DNA of 63,972 bases from Delftia tsuruhatensis NBRC 16741 (GTDB taxonomy: Bacteria; Pseudomonadota; Gammaproteobacteria; Burkholderiales; Burkholderiaceae_C). The DNA lies in contig NZ_BCTO01000037.1 in NCBI RefSeq assembly GCF_001571325.1, positions 1-63,972 on the forward strand, written 5' to 3'. The first letter of the stretch is position 1, and every line of letters starts with the position of its first letter. The position numbers were made by a program, and so were the translations under genes. Shown piece by piece: positions 1-8,818 of the stretch. Under the pieces are notes generated by a model. The model saw nothing but the letters and a program-made list of their open reading frames with translations, made no database searches and was not told the origin of the DNA.

Positions 1-186
1 GGGAAAGGCGGCCGGGCGCAACCGGATCGAAACAGCCAGTTCCTCTCCCGGCATTTCAGACCAGGATGCGAGGGTGGCAATGGTTTATCTGTAGAACGTG
101 GTATGCACTTTTTCGATCCTGCGAAAGGCGCCGAGCTGGACAAGGGACTCGGAATGGGGATGGCATGCGCCAGCATGCAGGTCTGA
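1..186 (+). CDS. Possible 3' end of a gene cut by the window edge
   Basis: The frame starting at base 1 is open from the left edge to a TGA at 184-186, giving 61 codons. The last 30 residues, beginning ERGMHFFDPAKGAELDKGLG, have a protein-like composition, but I recognise no family. No start codon lies in the window for a longer protein. The open frame could be chance in a GC-rich sequence. From 187 to 339 I see no convincing gene or structure. Confidence 0.22.
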   Translation, partial: GKGGRAQPDRNSQFLSRHFRPGCEGGNGLSVERGMHFFDPAKGAELDKGLGMGMACASMQV

Positions 187-339
187 GGCACCGACAAGGT
201 GAGTGGCCCCTGGCACCCGCAGGCATTGCCGTGGTCCGGCTGCACGGTCAAGCGCCTGATCCATGCAGCACGAGACTGCGCGGCGCGACCCGCGGCAAGA
301 GAGTACGCACCACCTTCGGCGATGCCAAGGCACCCTGCC

Positions 340-984
340 CTATGTGACTGATGCAGGATCGGAACTGGCACCACACAGGAATATCTTGTTCACGCTTCCC
401 GATATTCCCAACGTGGCAATCTCTCCTCTCTGGGCTGAATCGAGAGCGCCATAAAGCAAAAAGCTATAGGATTTCGCCAGCCATCTTGCTGACATGTCAA
501 TCCGGAAAACGCCAGCCTTTTGCCCTCTTAAAAAAAAATCCTCGAGCGCACCTCCAAAAAAGGAAAGCGCGTAGCCTTTCATGTCGTGGTCTTTGGTATC
601 TCCGAGGTCGACCGATACAACGGCACTCCAGAACAGGTAGAGCTCACGATGGGTCATAAGGTGTTTTGTCAGGCGATGAAGCGCATCAGCAAACGGTAGC
701 CGCGTGAGATCTGCCTTTTCCAGCGCCTCTCGCATGTGCCGTTCAGTGCGTTGCATCAACAAATCAATCATCCCCTCCCGAGTCGCACAGATTCGGTAAA
801 GCGTTCCCTTGGAAGTACCTGCCGCGCGTGCAAGCTGTTCAAGGTTTGCTCTTGGGTGTTGAGACACCGCCAGTGCCAGCGCACTGGCCAGCTTGTCATC
901 CAGTTCGATGGTCATGGGCGTGCAAGCAAAACATCTCCAACCTTCCCGATACGCAACCTCTTCTGCCTTTTGGTCATCCGACAT
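340..984 (-). CDS. TetR/AcrR-family transcriptional regulator
   Basis: A probable DNA-binding repressor. The N-terminal helix-turn-helix is recognisable as LEQLARAAGTSKGTLYRICA, about residues 48-67 of the long form. The rest is a helical ligand-binding domain without a recognisable subfamily. The frame opens at 984, but a second ATG at 915 (MTIELDDKL) would place the helix-turn-helix at the usual distance from the N terminus. Neither start has a clear ribosome-binding site, so the first 23 residues are uncertain. It lies downstream of the efflux outer-membrane factor on the same strand, with 63 bases between the frames, so it could be co-transcribed with it. Its target is unknown; control of the efflux genes is only an inference. 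Confidence 0.8.
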   Translation of the reverse strand: MSDDQKAEEVAYREGWRCFACTPMTIELDDKLASALALAVSQHPRANLEQLARAAGTSKGTLYRICATREGMIDLLMQRTERHMREALEKADLTRLPFADALHRLTKHLMTHRELYLFWSAVVSVDLGDTKDHDMKGYALSFFGGALEDFFLRGQKAGVFRIDMSARWLAKSYSFLLYGALDSAQRGEIATLGISGSVNKIFLCGASSDPASVT

Positions 985-1047
985 CTCTGTTCGTCAAGGC
1001 ATATGAATGTCAGATCGATTCGCGGCTTTTGCGCACAGGGGATGCAT

Positions 1048-2448
1048 TCAGACAGTTCCGGCAAACACGCGGCGAAGACGAACGGCCGATGTCCAGCGCT
1101 GCCCCTCGGCCTGTGCGACTGCGTCCCGTACCCGCAGCTGTTCGCGTTGAGTGTCCAGCACTGCCGTGGCGTCAGCCATGCCGGCAGCGAACATGCGCGC
1201 CGCGCGTTGCGCTGCCATGTCGCCCGCCTCTCGTGCATCCAGCAGTTCGCGCAAACTGGCTTCCGATGCCGACCATTGCACCAGCGAAGTTTCGGCGTCG
1301 GCCAGCGCGGAGATCATCGACTGCTCGTACCCCGCCATTGCCTCTTGGGCGCGGGCTTCCTGTATCTCTACATTCGAGCGAATCCGGCCACCGTCCAGAA
1401 TGGGCAGGGATAGCGAGATGCCGTATCCCACCACGGAAATGGGAGACGCGGAGCCACCGATGGCCGCCAACCGCTCGCGCGCTCCGGCCCAGGCGATCTG
1501 CAGGCGAGGGTAAATCTCGCGTCGGGCGACACCCACCCGTGCCAGCGCAGCATCCAGAGCGCGGGCCTGGCGTTGTACATCAGGGCGGCGCTCCAACAAA
1601 TCGGCAGGCAGCAAGGGAGCGGGCGCCTGGGGCATGACGGCTTCAGCCTTCAGATCCAGCACCGGTGGCTGGCTGGCGCCCAACAGCACCGCCAGCTGTC
1701 GCTGACGCACTTGCAACTCACCCTTCACTTGCTGGACTGCCGCGCGCTCTTGTGCAAGCTCTGTCTTCCAGCGCTCAACGTCCAGTGCACTGGACTGGCC
1801 CGCCTCAAATTTTTTCTGCGCCACGTGCAGCTGGCGCTCAGCCAAGGTCATGACTTCGTGCCTCATCCCCACGCGGGCATCCAGGGTGCGCAGTTCAAAG
1901 TACGCAGTGGCGACATCGGCAGCCAGAGCGATACGCGCGGCAGCGAGTGCCTGGCGATTGCTCTGTATGTCTGCCTTGGCGGCGTCCACGCCCAGTGCGC
2001 CGCGCCCAAACAGATCCACCTCCCAGCTTGCGCGCAAACCGACGGAACTGCGTTCAGCCTTCACTGCGTCGGCGCTGTCTCGCCCCCGCTGCGCACCGGC
2101 TGTGGCGCCCAACTGTGGGCGGCGTTCGGCTTCAGCACTTCCCAACAGTGCCTGGGCTTGGGCCATGCGGGCTGTGGCGATGCGCAGATCCCGATTGGAA
2201 TCCAGTGCCATGCGGACCAGACGGTCCAGTTCAGCGCTATGGAAGTCTGTCCACCAGTCAGCGTCGATGGCAGCAACACCTTGGTATGGGGCACCCCATT
2301 GCCCAGGCACGTCCACCGATGCAGCGTCAGGCCCGACCGAGGGCGGAACCGACGCGCAGCCTCCCAAGCCAAGAGCGGCCAGGCTGAGAACGCCAAGCAG
2401 CAGGGGTCGACGGAGAAAGCGTTGGGAACGTGGAGAAATTTCGAGCAT
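1048..2448 (-). CDS. RND efflux outer-membrane factor lipoprotein (NodT/OprM type)
   Basis: The outer-membrane exit duct of a tripartite pump, homologous to TolC/OprM. From the ATG at 2448 the product is 466 residues. It begins with a lipoprotein signal ending in LGLGGC (Cys near residue 30), so it should be acylated and sorted to the outer membrane. Two outer-membrane-efflux repeats follow, with long heptad-like helices such as ARMAQAQALLGSAEAERRPQ. An in-frame GTG at 2478 would add ten residues but gives a poorer signal peptide. The gene is divergent from the TetR gene at 2523, whose operon supplies the adaptor and pump. The split layout, with duct and pump on opposite strands around one operator, suggests shared control by that TetR protein. 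Confidence 0.9.
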   Translation of the reverse strand: MLEISPRSQRFLRRPLLLGVLSLAALGLGGCASVPPSVGPDAASVDVPGQWGAPYQGVAAIDADWWTDFHSAELDRLVRMALDSNRDLRIATARMAQAQALLGSAEAERRPQLGATAGAQRGRDSADAVKAERSSVGLRASWEVDLFGRGALGVDAAKADIQSNRQALAAARIALAADVATAYFELRTLDARVGMRHEVMTLAERQLHVAQKKFEAGQSSALDVERWKTELAQERAAVQQVKGELQVRQRQLAVLLGASQPPVLDLKAEAVMPQAPAPLLPADLLERRPDVQRQARALDAALARVGVARREIYPRLQIAWAGARERLAAIGGSASPISVVGYGISLSLPILDGGRIRSNVEIQEARAQEAMAGYEQSMISALADAETSLVQWSASEASLRELLDAREAGDMAAQRAARMFAAGMADATAVLDTQREQLRVRDAVAQAEGQRWTSAVRLRRVFAGTV

Positions 2449-2487
2449 ATGAGGACCAGGCGTTGACGTTGCGATCACATTACTATA

Positions 2488-2499
2488 CTATACGTATAG
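2488..2499. promoter_or_regulatory. Palindromic operator candidate between divergent efflux genes
   Basis: CTATACGTATAG is a perfect 12-base palindrome in an AT-rich patch between the outer-membrane factor start (2448) and the tetR start (2523). A TTGACG at 2463-2468 and a TATACT at 2484-2489 could form a weak rightward promoter with a 15-base spacer, overlapping the palindrome. TetR proteins usually bind such sites next to their own gene. The assignment to this regulator is inferred from position. Confidence 0.5.
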
Positions 2500-2522
2500 A
2501 TAAGTTTTCAAGTGGAGTTTTC

Positions 2523-3107
2523 ATGACCAAGACGACAAGACGCCCAAGCTCCCGAGACAAGATCCTTGACGCCGCTACCGCCCTGGTGAGTGAGCGCGGG
2601 GTTCAGCAACTGACCATTGAAGCTGCTGCTGCCGCTGCGGGAGTGACCAAGGCCGGTCTCATATATCACTTCAAGACCCGCGACGAGCTCCTGGTGGCTG
2701 TGGTGGAAAGCATGGCCCGAACCATCGATCTCTACAGCCGCGCCGCCGAAGAGCAGCGCGCATCGCGCGTGAATGACGCCTCCCGCGGGAGCCAAAGCGA
2801 ATTGCAGTCCGCCATGATGGAACTGGTCGAAATGACGTTCCAAATGCCCCCGCAGCTGCAGCGACTGATGCGCAACCTGCTTGAAGCCCATTTCTCTCAT
2901 CCTGACCTGCTGCCACCTGTACAGGCCTTGTTCGAGCGCAGCTACGGTATCGCCAGTGAGTGCGCCGATCCAGGCCGCGCTTTGCTGATCAGTCTGGCAA
3001 TGGATGGGATGCAACTCATTGATTTGCTCCGTCTTCACCAATTCACCTCTGAGCAGCGCAATGCCGTCAGGAAGACTGTTGAAGAGTTGATTGCACAACT
3101 GCCCTGA
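2523..3107 (+). CDS. TetR-family regulator of the efflux operon
   Basis: A 194-residue TetR-type repressor. The helix-turn-helix is clear: LTIEAAAAAAGVTKAGLIYH followed by FKTRDELL, about residues 27-55. The start is the ATG at 2523 (MTKTTRRPSS), because upstream in-frame ATG codons lie inside or beyond the operator region. It is the first gene of a rightward unit: the adaptor starts 23 bases after its stop, so repressor and pump are probably co-transcribed and autoregulated through the palindrome at 2488-2499. The effector is not predictable from sequence. Confidence 0.88.
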   Translation: MTKTTRRPSSRDKILDAATALVSERGVQQLTIEAAAAAAGVTKAGLIYHFKTRDELLVAVVESMARTIDLYSRAAEEQRASRVNDASRGSQSELQSAMMELVEMTFQMPPQLQRLMRNLLEAHFSHPDLLPPVQALFERSYGIASECADPGRALLISLAMDGMQLIDLLRLHQFTSEQRNAVRKTVEELIAQLP

Positions 3108-3130
3108 ACCATTCACACACGCATCCAATC

Positions 3131-4261
3131 ATGCATTTCTCTCTCAACTCCATCTCCCGGTTACTGGCATGCGTGCTATCGACCGTCACGCTGGCTGCTT
3201 GCACACAACATGCCGCCACTACAACGGCTACGCCCAAACCGGTGAAAATCGAGGTCGTTGGCGAAGCGGGCATTGCATCCCGCGCAGATAACTTTGTCGG
3301 CACGTTGCGCGCGCGCCAACGCACTGATCTGGGTTTTGAAACATCTGGCCGACTCACGGCCATTTCCGTCGAAGTGGGCGACCGTGTGCGGGCAGGTCAA
3401 GTGATTGCGCGGCTGGACGAGTCACCTGCCCGATGGCGCGTGGACAAAGCTGCTGCGGACCGTGCGGCAGCAGCCGCATCGCTGCTAGAGCGCAGCACCC
3501 AACTCCATCAACAGGAGATGCTTGCCAATGACAAGATCATCTCCCCCACTGCCCTGCAGTCTGCTCGCGCTGCGCACCAACTGGCGCGCAGCCAGCTCGA
3601 TGCGGCAGATGCCGCACTTGCATCGGCACGCCGTGACCTGAGCCTGACAAAAATCACCGCGCCTTTTGATGGTGAAGTGGTGGGCCGACAAGCACAGCCA
3701 CATTCCGACGTGTCTGCCGGACAGACCATTTTGCAGTTGCAGGCGGGAAGTGCTCTGGAGGTGGTTGCCATGTTTCCGGATACCGTCGCCAGTACGCTTG
3801 CTGTGGGTGATAAGGCGCAGGGCCGCAGTGGCGAACGCACTTTCCCGTTGGTGCTCGAATACTTGTCCACACGCAGTGACAACGGCTCACTGGTTCAGGC
3901 CATTTACAGCGTCCAGCGCACAGAACGAAGCAGCAGCCCCGGACTTCGAAGCGGCGGAATGGTGTCGGTGGAGCTACCACAGAAACCAGCCCAGGCTGCC
4001 ACACTGACCTTGCCCGTTACTGCGGTCATGGCTGGCACTGAAGCGTCTCAGGCCCAGGTGTACGTGATCGATCAGGAAAACAAACTGGAGTTGCGACCTA
4101 TCAAGACCGCAGGCCACTTGACGTCCCACGGGCGGGTTGTCATCGACCAGGGCTTATCCGTCGGGGACCGTGTGGTGACCGCCGGCACCGCCTTTCTGAA
4201 CGCTGGACAACAAGTGGTAGTGCATGTGCCCCAGACTGTCCTGAAAGGGGCGAAATCATGA
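3131..4261 (+). CDS. RND efflux periplasmic adaptor (membrane fusion protein)
   Basis: Links the inner-membrane pump to the outer-membrane duct. The 376-residue product starts with a lipoprotein signal ending LAAC (Cys24), so it is probably an inner-membrane-anchored periplasmic lipoprotein like AcrA/MexA. The lipoyl-like half motifs flank a helical hairpin: GFETSGRLTAISVEVGDRVR before it and KITAPFDGEVVGRQAQPHSD after it. Beta-barrel and membrane-proximal domains follow. Its stop overlaps the pump start by four bases (ATGA at 4258-4261), which indicates translational coupling. It resembles the shorter HlyD_D23/MexH-type adaptors. Confidence 0.92.
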   Translation: MHFSLNSISRLLACVLSTVTLAACTQHAATTTATPKPVKIEVVGEAGIASRADNFVGTLRARQRTDLGFETSGRLTAISVEVGDRVRAGQVIARLDESPARWRVDKAAADRAAAAASLLERSTQLHQQEMLANDKIISPTALQSARAAHQLARSQLDAADAALASARRDLSLTKITAPFDGEVVGRQAQPHSDVSAGQTILQLQAGSALEVVAMFPDTVASTLAVGDKAQGRSGERTFPLVLEYLSTRSDNGSLVQAIYSVQRTERSSSPGLRSGGMVSVELPQKPAQAATLTLPVTAVMAGTEASQAQVYVIDQENKLELRPIKTAGHLTSHGRVVIDQGLSVGDRVVTAGTAFLNAGQQVVVHVPQTVLKGAKS

Positions 4262-7200
4262 AGCTGGCCGAAGGAGCGCTGCAATCCAGCAGGCTGACCC
4301 TTTTTGTCGCGCTGCTGATTTTGATTACGGGGATCTTTACCTTCCTGAGCTTTCCCTCGCAGGAGGAGCCCTCCGTCACGATACGTGATGCCGTGATCAT
4401 GATCTCCAATCCTGGCATGCCCTCCGAGCGCATGGAGCAGCTGATTGCCCGTCCCGTGGAAGAAAATCTGCGCCAGATGGCGGAACTGAAAAACGTCGTT
4501 AGCACGGTGCGCTCCGGCTCTGTGCTGGTGAAGGCTACTTTGCGCGAAGACGTCAAGGAGTTGATGCCGGTATGGCAGCGATTGCGTGCCAAGGTGCAGG
4601 AGGTGGAACCCCTGTTCCCCACGGGTACCTTGCCTGCTCAGATCGATGACGATTTCGGCCGCGTGGCAATCGCGTCGATTGCCGTGACAGCGCCGGACTT
4701 CTCCATGAGCGAGATGCGCGAGCCGCTCAAGATGCTGCGAGAAGGCATCTTCCGTTTACCTGGCATACAGGGCGTAAGCGTGCACGGCTGGCAAGAGGAC
4801 CGTGTCTATCTTGAGTTCGACCGTGCACGCATGGCGGGTCTGGGTTTGTCGCCCGCTGCGGTGCTGCAACAACTGCGCCAGCAGAACGTGGTGCAGTCAG
4901 GGGGCCAGGCTGTTCTGGCTGGCGTCAACAGTGTGGTAATCGCATCGGGCGAAATCCGCTCCGTCGCCGAACTGGAAAACTTCATGTTGTCGGTGCCATT
5001 GGCACGCCAGGGCGCCGACGCGTCGCACCTTGGCCCTGCCCAAATCCGTCTGGGCGCCTTGGCGCGTCTCCAGGTGCAAAAGGCCGATCCTCCGGAAAGC
5101 GCGGCCATCTACAAGGGCCAGGATGCCGTGGTGTTGGGCATCTCGATGCGATCAGGCCAGAACGTCAAGACTGTGGGCGCCGCATTGCAGCAACGCGTGA
5201 CGGAGCTGCAGGCCCAGTTGCCTGCGGGCTTCAGCCTGGACTACGTGACCTTCCAGCCCGACGTGGTCAAGACCGAGATGGGTCGCATGAACCAAGTGAT
5301 GGGCGAGACGGTGGTCATCGTGATGATCGTGGTCGTCCTCTTCCTGGGGTGGCGGGCGGGCCTGGTGGTGGGCAGCATCGTGCCGCTGACGATTCTCCTC
5401 ACGCTGCTCATCATGCGCAGCCTGGGGATTGAACTGCATTCGGTATCCATGGCGGCCATCATCATTGCGTTGGGACTGCTGGTGGACAACGGCATCGTGA
5501 TCGTAGAAGACGTGGAGCGGCGACTCGCATTGGGTGAAGACCGCCGCAACGCCTGCATCGAAGCCGGGCGGACGCTTGCCATTCCGCTGTTGACCTCATC
5601 ACTGGTCATCATTTTGGCCTTCTCTCCTTTCTTCTTTGGAAACACCACAACGAATGAATACCTCAAGCCGCTGGTCATCGTTCTGGGGCTGTGCCTGCTC
5701 GGCTCCTGGCTCCTATGCCTGACAGTGACTCCGCTGCTTTGCTACTACTTCCTGAAAGCCCACCCCAAGCCGGCAGACGAGAATCACGATGCACCCGCCG
5801 AACCCCAGCTCACCGGCTTCTATGCCGGCTACGCCAAGGTGATCCGGTACTTGTTGGCGCACAAAGCCATCTTCATGGGGTTCATGGTCGCGCTGTTGAC
5901 CGGTGCCCTGCTGCTGCTGGCCAACCTGCCCGCAGGCTTCTTGCCGCCATCGGATCGCCCCCAGTTCCAAATGGGGCTGGAGCTGCAGCCGGGCACGGAC
6001 ACGCGACAAACCAAGCAGGTGGTAGAGGATCTGAGCCGCTGGCTCGCTGACAGGCAGGTGAACCCCGAAGTCAGCACCAGCATTGGCTATGTGGCCGAAG
6101 GCGGGCCCAGGGTCGTTCTGGCACTGACCCCTCCTATGCCAGCCTCTCACGTGGGCTACTTCACTGTCACGGTGAAGGATGCCAAGCAACTCAAGACGGT
6201 GATGGAACGCACCACCGCCTGGATGAATGACCATCACCCGGACGTGCGTATCGACCCCAAGCTGTTCTCGCGCAGCAGCAATGACGCGGGTGCGGTTGCC
6301 TATCGGATCTCCGGGCCTGACGAGAATGTGTTGCGAGCCATCGGCGAACAGGTGAAAGCTGCGCTGCGACCTATTCCCGGAATGGTGATGGTTCGCGATG
6401 ATTGGGGCCCCCGTGTTCCACGCATGAATGTACAGATTGATCAAGCCAAGGCACGAGCGCTGGGAATCAGCAGCGAAGACATTGCGACGACGCTGGCAGC
6501 GCGCAACAGCGGTATTCAGGCATCCGTCATGCGCGACAACGACACCTTGGTACCGCTGGTCATACGCGGTACGGCTTCCGAGCGCGCCAGTGCGGAGAAC
6601 CTCGCCAATACACTCATCTATCCTGCCAATGGGGGGGCGCCGCACCCACTTTCGGCCATGGCTGCAGTGAGCCTCGACTTCGAGCCCGCAGCGCTCTTAC
6701 GCCGCAACCTGGTGCGCACCTTGACGGTTGAGGGCCGCAGCACCCATGGCACGGCACTGCAGGCGGTACAAGCTGCCGCTCCAGTCGTGAGCCAGATCGC
6801 CTTGCCACCAGGCTATCGCATCGAAATGGGCGCAGAGATTGAAGACTCCGCTGAAGCCAACGTCTCGTTGGAGCAGTACCTACCGCATGCAACCGTAGCC
6901 ATGCTGGTTCTGTTCCTATGGCAGTTCCGTTCCTTCCGAAAGCTCGCGCTGATCCTCGCCATCATTCCGTTCGCAATGATTGGTGTCGGGCCGGCGATGA
7001 TGATCGCGGGAGAGCCCATGAGCTTCATGGCAACGTTCGGCTTGCTGTCGCTGGCAGGCATCATCGTCAACAACGCGGTGCTGCTGCTCGAGCGGATCGA
7101 GGAAGAGCTGGCCGAGGGCAAGACCCGGCGCGAAGCGGTCGTCGCGGCAGCGGTAGCGCGACTGCGCCCCATCGTGATGACCAAGATGACCTGCATCGTG

Positions 7201-7398
7201 GGTCTGATCCCGCTGCTACTGTTTGCCGGCACTTTGTGGACCGGCATGGCCGTGACCATCATCGGCGGCCTGATGCTCGGCACCCTGATCACGCTGGGCC
7301 TGGTGCCTGTCTTGTACGAACTGCTGTTCAGCGACCGAATCGCCCAATGGGCGGCACGCTTGACAGGCCGCAATAACGCCCAAGCGGTAGCTGCCTGA
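4258..7398 (+). CDS. RND-family efflux pump, inner-membrane permease
   Basis: A 1046-residue proton-driven pump of the AcrB/HAE superfamily, the usual size for the family. It has a first membrane segment at about residues 13-32, a large periplasmic porter domain, a membrane bundle from about 335 to 540, and a second periplasmic loop and bundle after about 860. The TM4 motif is LLVDNGIVIVED, with Asp410 followed by Asn411. AcrB has two aspartates at this place, so only one of the usual acidic pair is present, as in several other RND subgroups. The gene is translationally coupled to the adaptor. Substrates are unknown; drug, solvent or metabolite export are all possible. Confidence 0.93.
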   Translation: MKLAEGALQSSRLTLFVALLILITGIFTFLSFPSQEEPSVTIRDAVIMISNPGMPSERMEQLIARPVEENLRQMAELKNVVSTVRSGSVLVKATLREDVKELMPVWQRLRAKVQEVEPLFPTGTLPAQIDDDFGRVAIASIAVTAPDFSMSEMREPLKMLREGIFRLPGIQGVSVHGWQEDRVYLEFDRARMAGLGLSPAAVLQQLRQQNVVQSGGQAVLAGVNSVVIASGEIRSVAELENFMLSVPLARQGADASHLGPAQIRLGALARLQVQKADPPESAAIYKGQDAVVLGISMRSGQNVKTVGAALQQRVTELQAQLPAGFSLDYVTFQPDVVKTEMGRMNQVMGETVVIVMIVVVLFLGWRAGLVVGSIVPLTILLTLLIMRSLGIELHSVSMAAIIIALGLLVDNGIVIVEDVERRLALGEDRRNACIEAGRTLAIPLLTSSLVIILAFSPFFFGNTTTNEYLKPLVIVLGLCLLGSWLLCLTVTPLLCYYFLKAHPKPADENHDAPAEPQLTGFYAGYAKVIRYLLAHKAIFMGFMVALLTGALLLLANLPAGFLPPSDRPQFQMGLELQPGTDTRQTKQVVEDLSRWLADRQVNPEVSTSIGYVAEGGPRVVLALTPPMPASHVGYFTVTVKDAKQLKTVMERTTAWMNDHHPDVRIDPKLFSRSSNDAGAVAYRISGPDENVLRAIGEQVKAALRPIPGMVMVRDDWGPRVPRMNVQIDQAKARALGISSEDIATTLAARNSGIQASVMRDNDTLVPLVIRGTASERASAENLANTLIYPANGGAPHPLSAMAAVSLDFEPAALLRRNLVRTLTVEGRSTHGTALQAVQAAAPVVSQIALPPGYRIEMGAEIEDSAEANVSLEQYLPHATVAMLVLFLWQFRSFRKLALILAIIPFAMIGVGPAMMIAGEPMSFMATFGLLSLAGIIVNNAVLLLERIEEELAEGKTRREAVVAAAVARLRPIVMTKMTCIVGLIPLLLFAGTLWTGMAVTIIGGLMLGTLITLGLVPVLYELLFSDRIAQWAARLTGRNNAQAVAA

Positions 7399-7427
7399 CA
7401 GGACATCTCTACCCAGGGAACCATGAC

Positions 7428-8750
7428 ATGAATACATCCCAAGCACCGATCATCATCGTAGGTGGTGGCGTGGCAGGTCTTGCCGTAGCCACGGCGATGG
7501 GCAAGCTGAGTGCCAATTCCGGCAGCAAGCTGCCACCAGTCCTGCTGATTGATCGCGAGTTCGCCCACGTGTGGAAACCCATGCTGCACACCATCGCAGC
7601 GGGCACGCGCGATATTTACCAGCAACAAACGGCCTACATAGCACAAGCACATGCCTGCAATTTCTCTTACGAGCCCGGTGAACTGCTGGGCGTTGACCGC
7701 GAGTCGCGACAAGTGGAGATTGCGGCGCTGCTGGCACCCGACGGACGGGTGCTTGTCCCGGAGCGTAGCGTTCCGTATACCAAGCTCATCATCGCAGTAG
7801 GCAGCCAGGCAAACGACTTTGGCACACCGGGTGCGGCCGAGCACTGCTACACCATCGACTCACGCCTGCAGGCAGATGCATTCAACCAGGAGATCCGCAC
7901 GCAGCTGCTCCAATGCCTGGGACACGAAGGCAGCAATGAGAAAAATGCCACCCTTTCCATCGCCATCGTTGGTGGCGGAGCGACTGGTGTGGAGTTGGCT
8001 GCCGAACTCGTCGGTTTGGCTGACGCTGCAGAGGCCTATGGAGCCAAGGGTCTGAAGAGGCGGATAAACATCACGCTCATAGAAAGCGGCCCTCGCCTCC
8101 TTGCGGCCTTTCCGGAAGATATTTCCGCCAGTGCCCAAGCTCGGCTGGAAGCTCTGGGTGTGCAGGTCAAGGTCGCGACGCGTGTGGCAGCGGTCAATGC
8201 GCACGGCTTCGTGTTGGGCGACAACACGGAAGTTCATGCATCACTGAAGGTTTGGGCGGCCGGAGTCAAGGCCCCGGAGATTCTGAGTGATCTGGATGGG
8301 CTGGAGACCAACCGTAACCATCAGTTGATCGTGCGCCCTTCATTGCAGACTACCCATGACGCGGACATCTATGCATTGGGCGACTGTGCCAGCCTGATAC
8401 CCGAGGGGGCCGAGCGGCCGTTTCCTCCTACCGCACAGATTGCTCATCAACAAGCGCAGCACCTGATTCGCCATCTTCCAGCCGCACTGCTGCACGACAT
8501 ATCACCACCGGATTTCAAGTACCGTGATATGGGGGCCCTGGTGTCACTGGGTGAATATGACGCCTATGGCTCGCTCGGCAAGACAGGCTTGTTCAAGGGT
8601 GTGACCTTCAGAGGGCGCCTGGCGCAACTGAGCCATGCACTGCTTTACCGCAGCCACCAGGCCCAGCTGCATGGCTTCTGGCGTGGCAGCCAGATGTGGC
8701 TGGTCGATCTGATGAATGCCCGGCTCCGTCCCACCATCCGGCTCGATTGA
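7428..8750 (+). CDS. NDH-2-type FAD/NAD(P) oxidoreductase
   Basis: A 440-residue two-dinucleotide-binding-domain flavoprotein of the type II NADH dehydrogenase family. The FAD-binding motif is IIIVGGGVAGLAVA (glycines at about residues 12-17). The second, NAD(H)-binding motif is IAIVGGGATGVELAAEL (about residues 178-194). The ATG-type motif VWAAGVKAP and the C-terminal FAD contact IYALGDCA are also present. Such enzymes pass electrons from NADH to quinones at the inner face of the membrane without pumping protons. It starts 29 bases after the RND pump stop and so probably belongs to the efflux operon. The physiological link to efflux is not evident from sequence. Confidence 0.85.
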   Translation: MNTSQAPIIIVGGGVAGLAVATAMGKLSANSGSKLPPVLLIDREFAHVWKPMLHTIAAGTRDIYQQQTAYIAQAHACNFSYEPGELLGVDRESRQVEIAALLAPDGRVLVPERSVPYTKLIIAVGSQANDFGTPGAAEHCYTIDSRLQADAFNQEIRTQLLQCLGHEGSNEKNATLSIAIVGGGATGVELAAELVGLADAAEAYGAKGLKRRINITLIESGPRLLAAFPEDISASAQARLEALGVQVKVATRVAAVNAHGFVLGDNTEVHASLKVWAAGVKAPEILSDLDGLETNRNHQLIVRPSLQTTHDADIYALGDCASLIPEGAERPFPPTAQIAHQQAQHLIRHLPAALLHDISPPDFKYRDMGALVSLGEYDAYGSLGKTGLFKGVTFRGRLAQLSHALLYRSHQAQLHGFWRGSQMWLVDLMNARLRPTIRLD

Positions 8751-8818
8751 AATGTGCAAAACATGTACAGGTCACCAGGACAAGGCAGATTGACACCGGC
8801 TTTCCTCACGGTATACAC

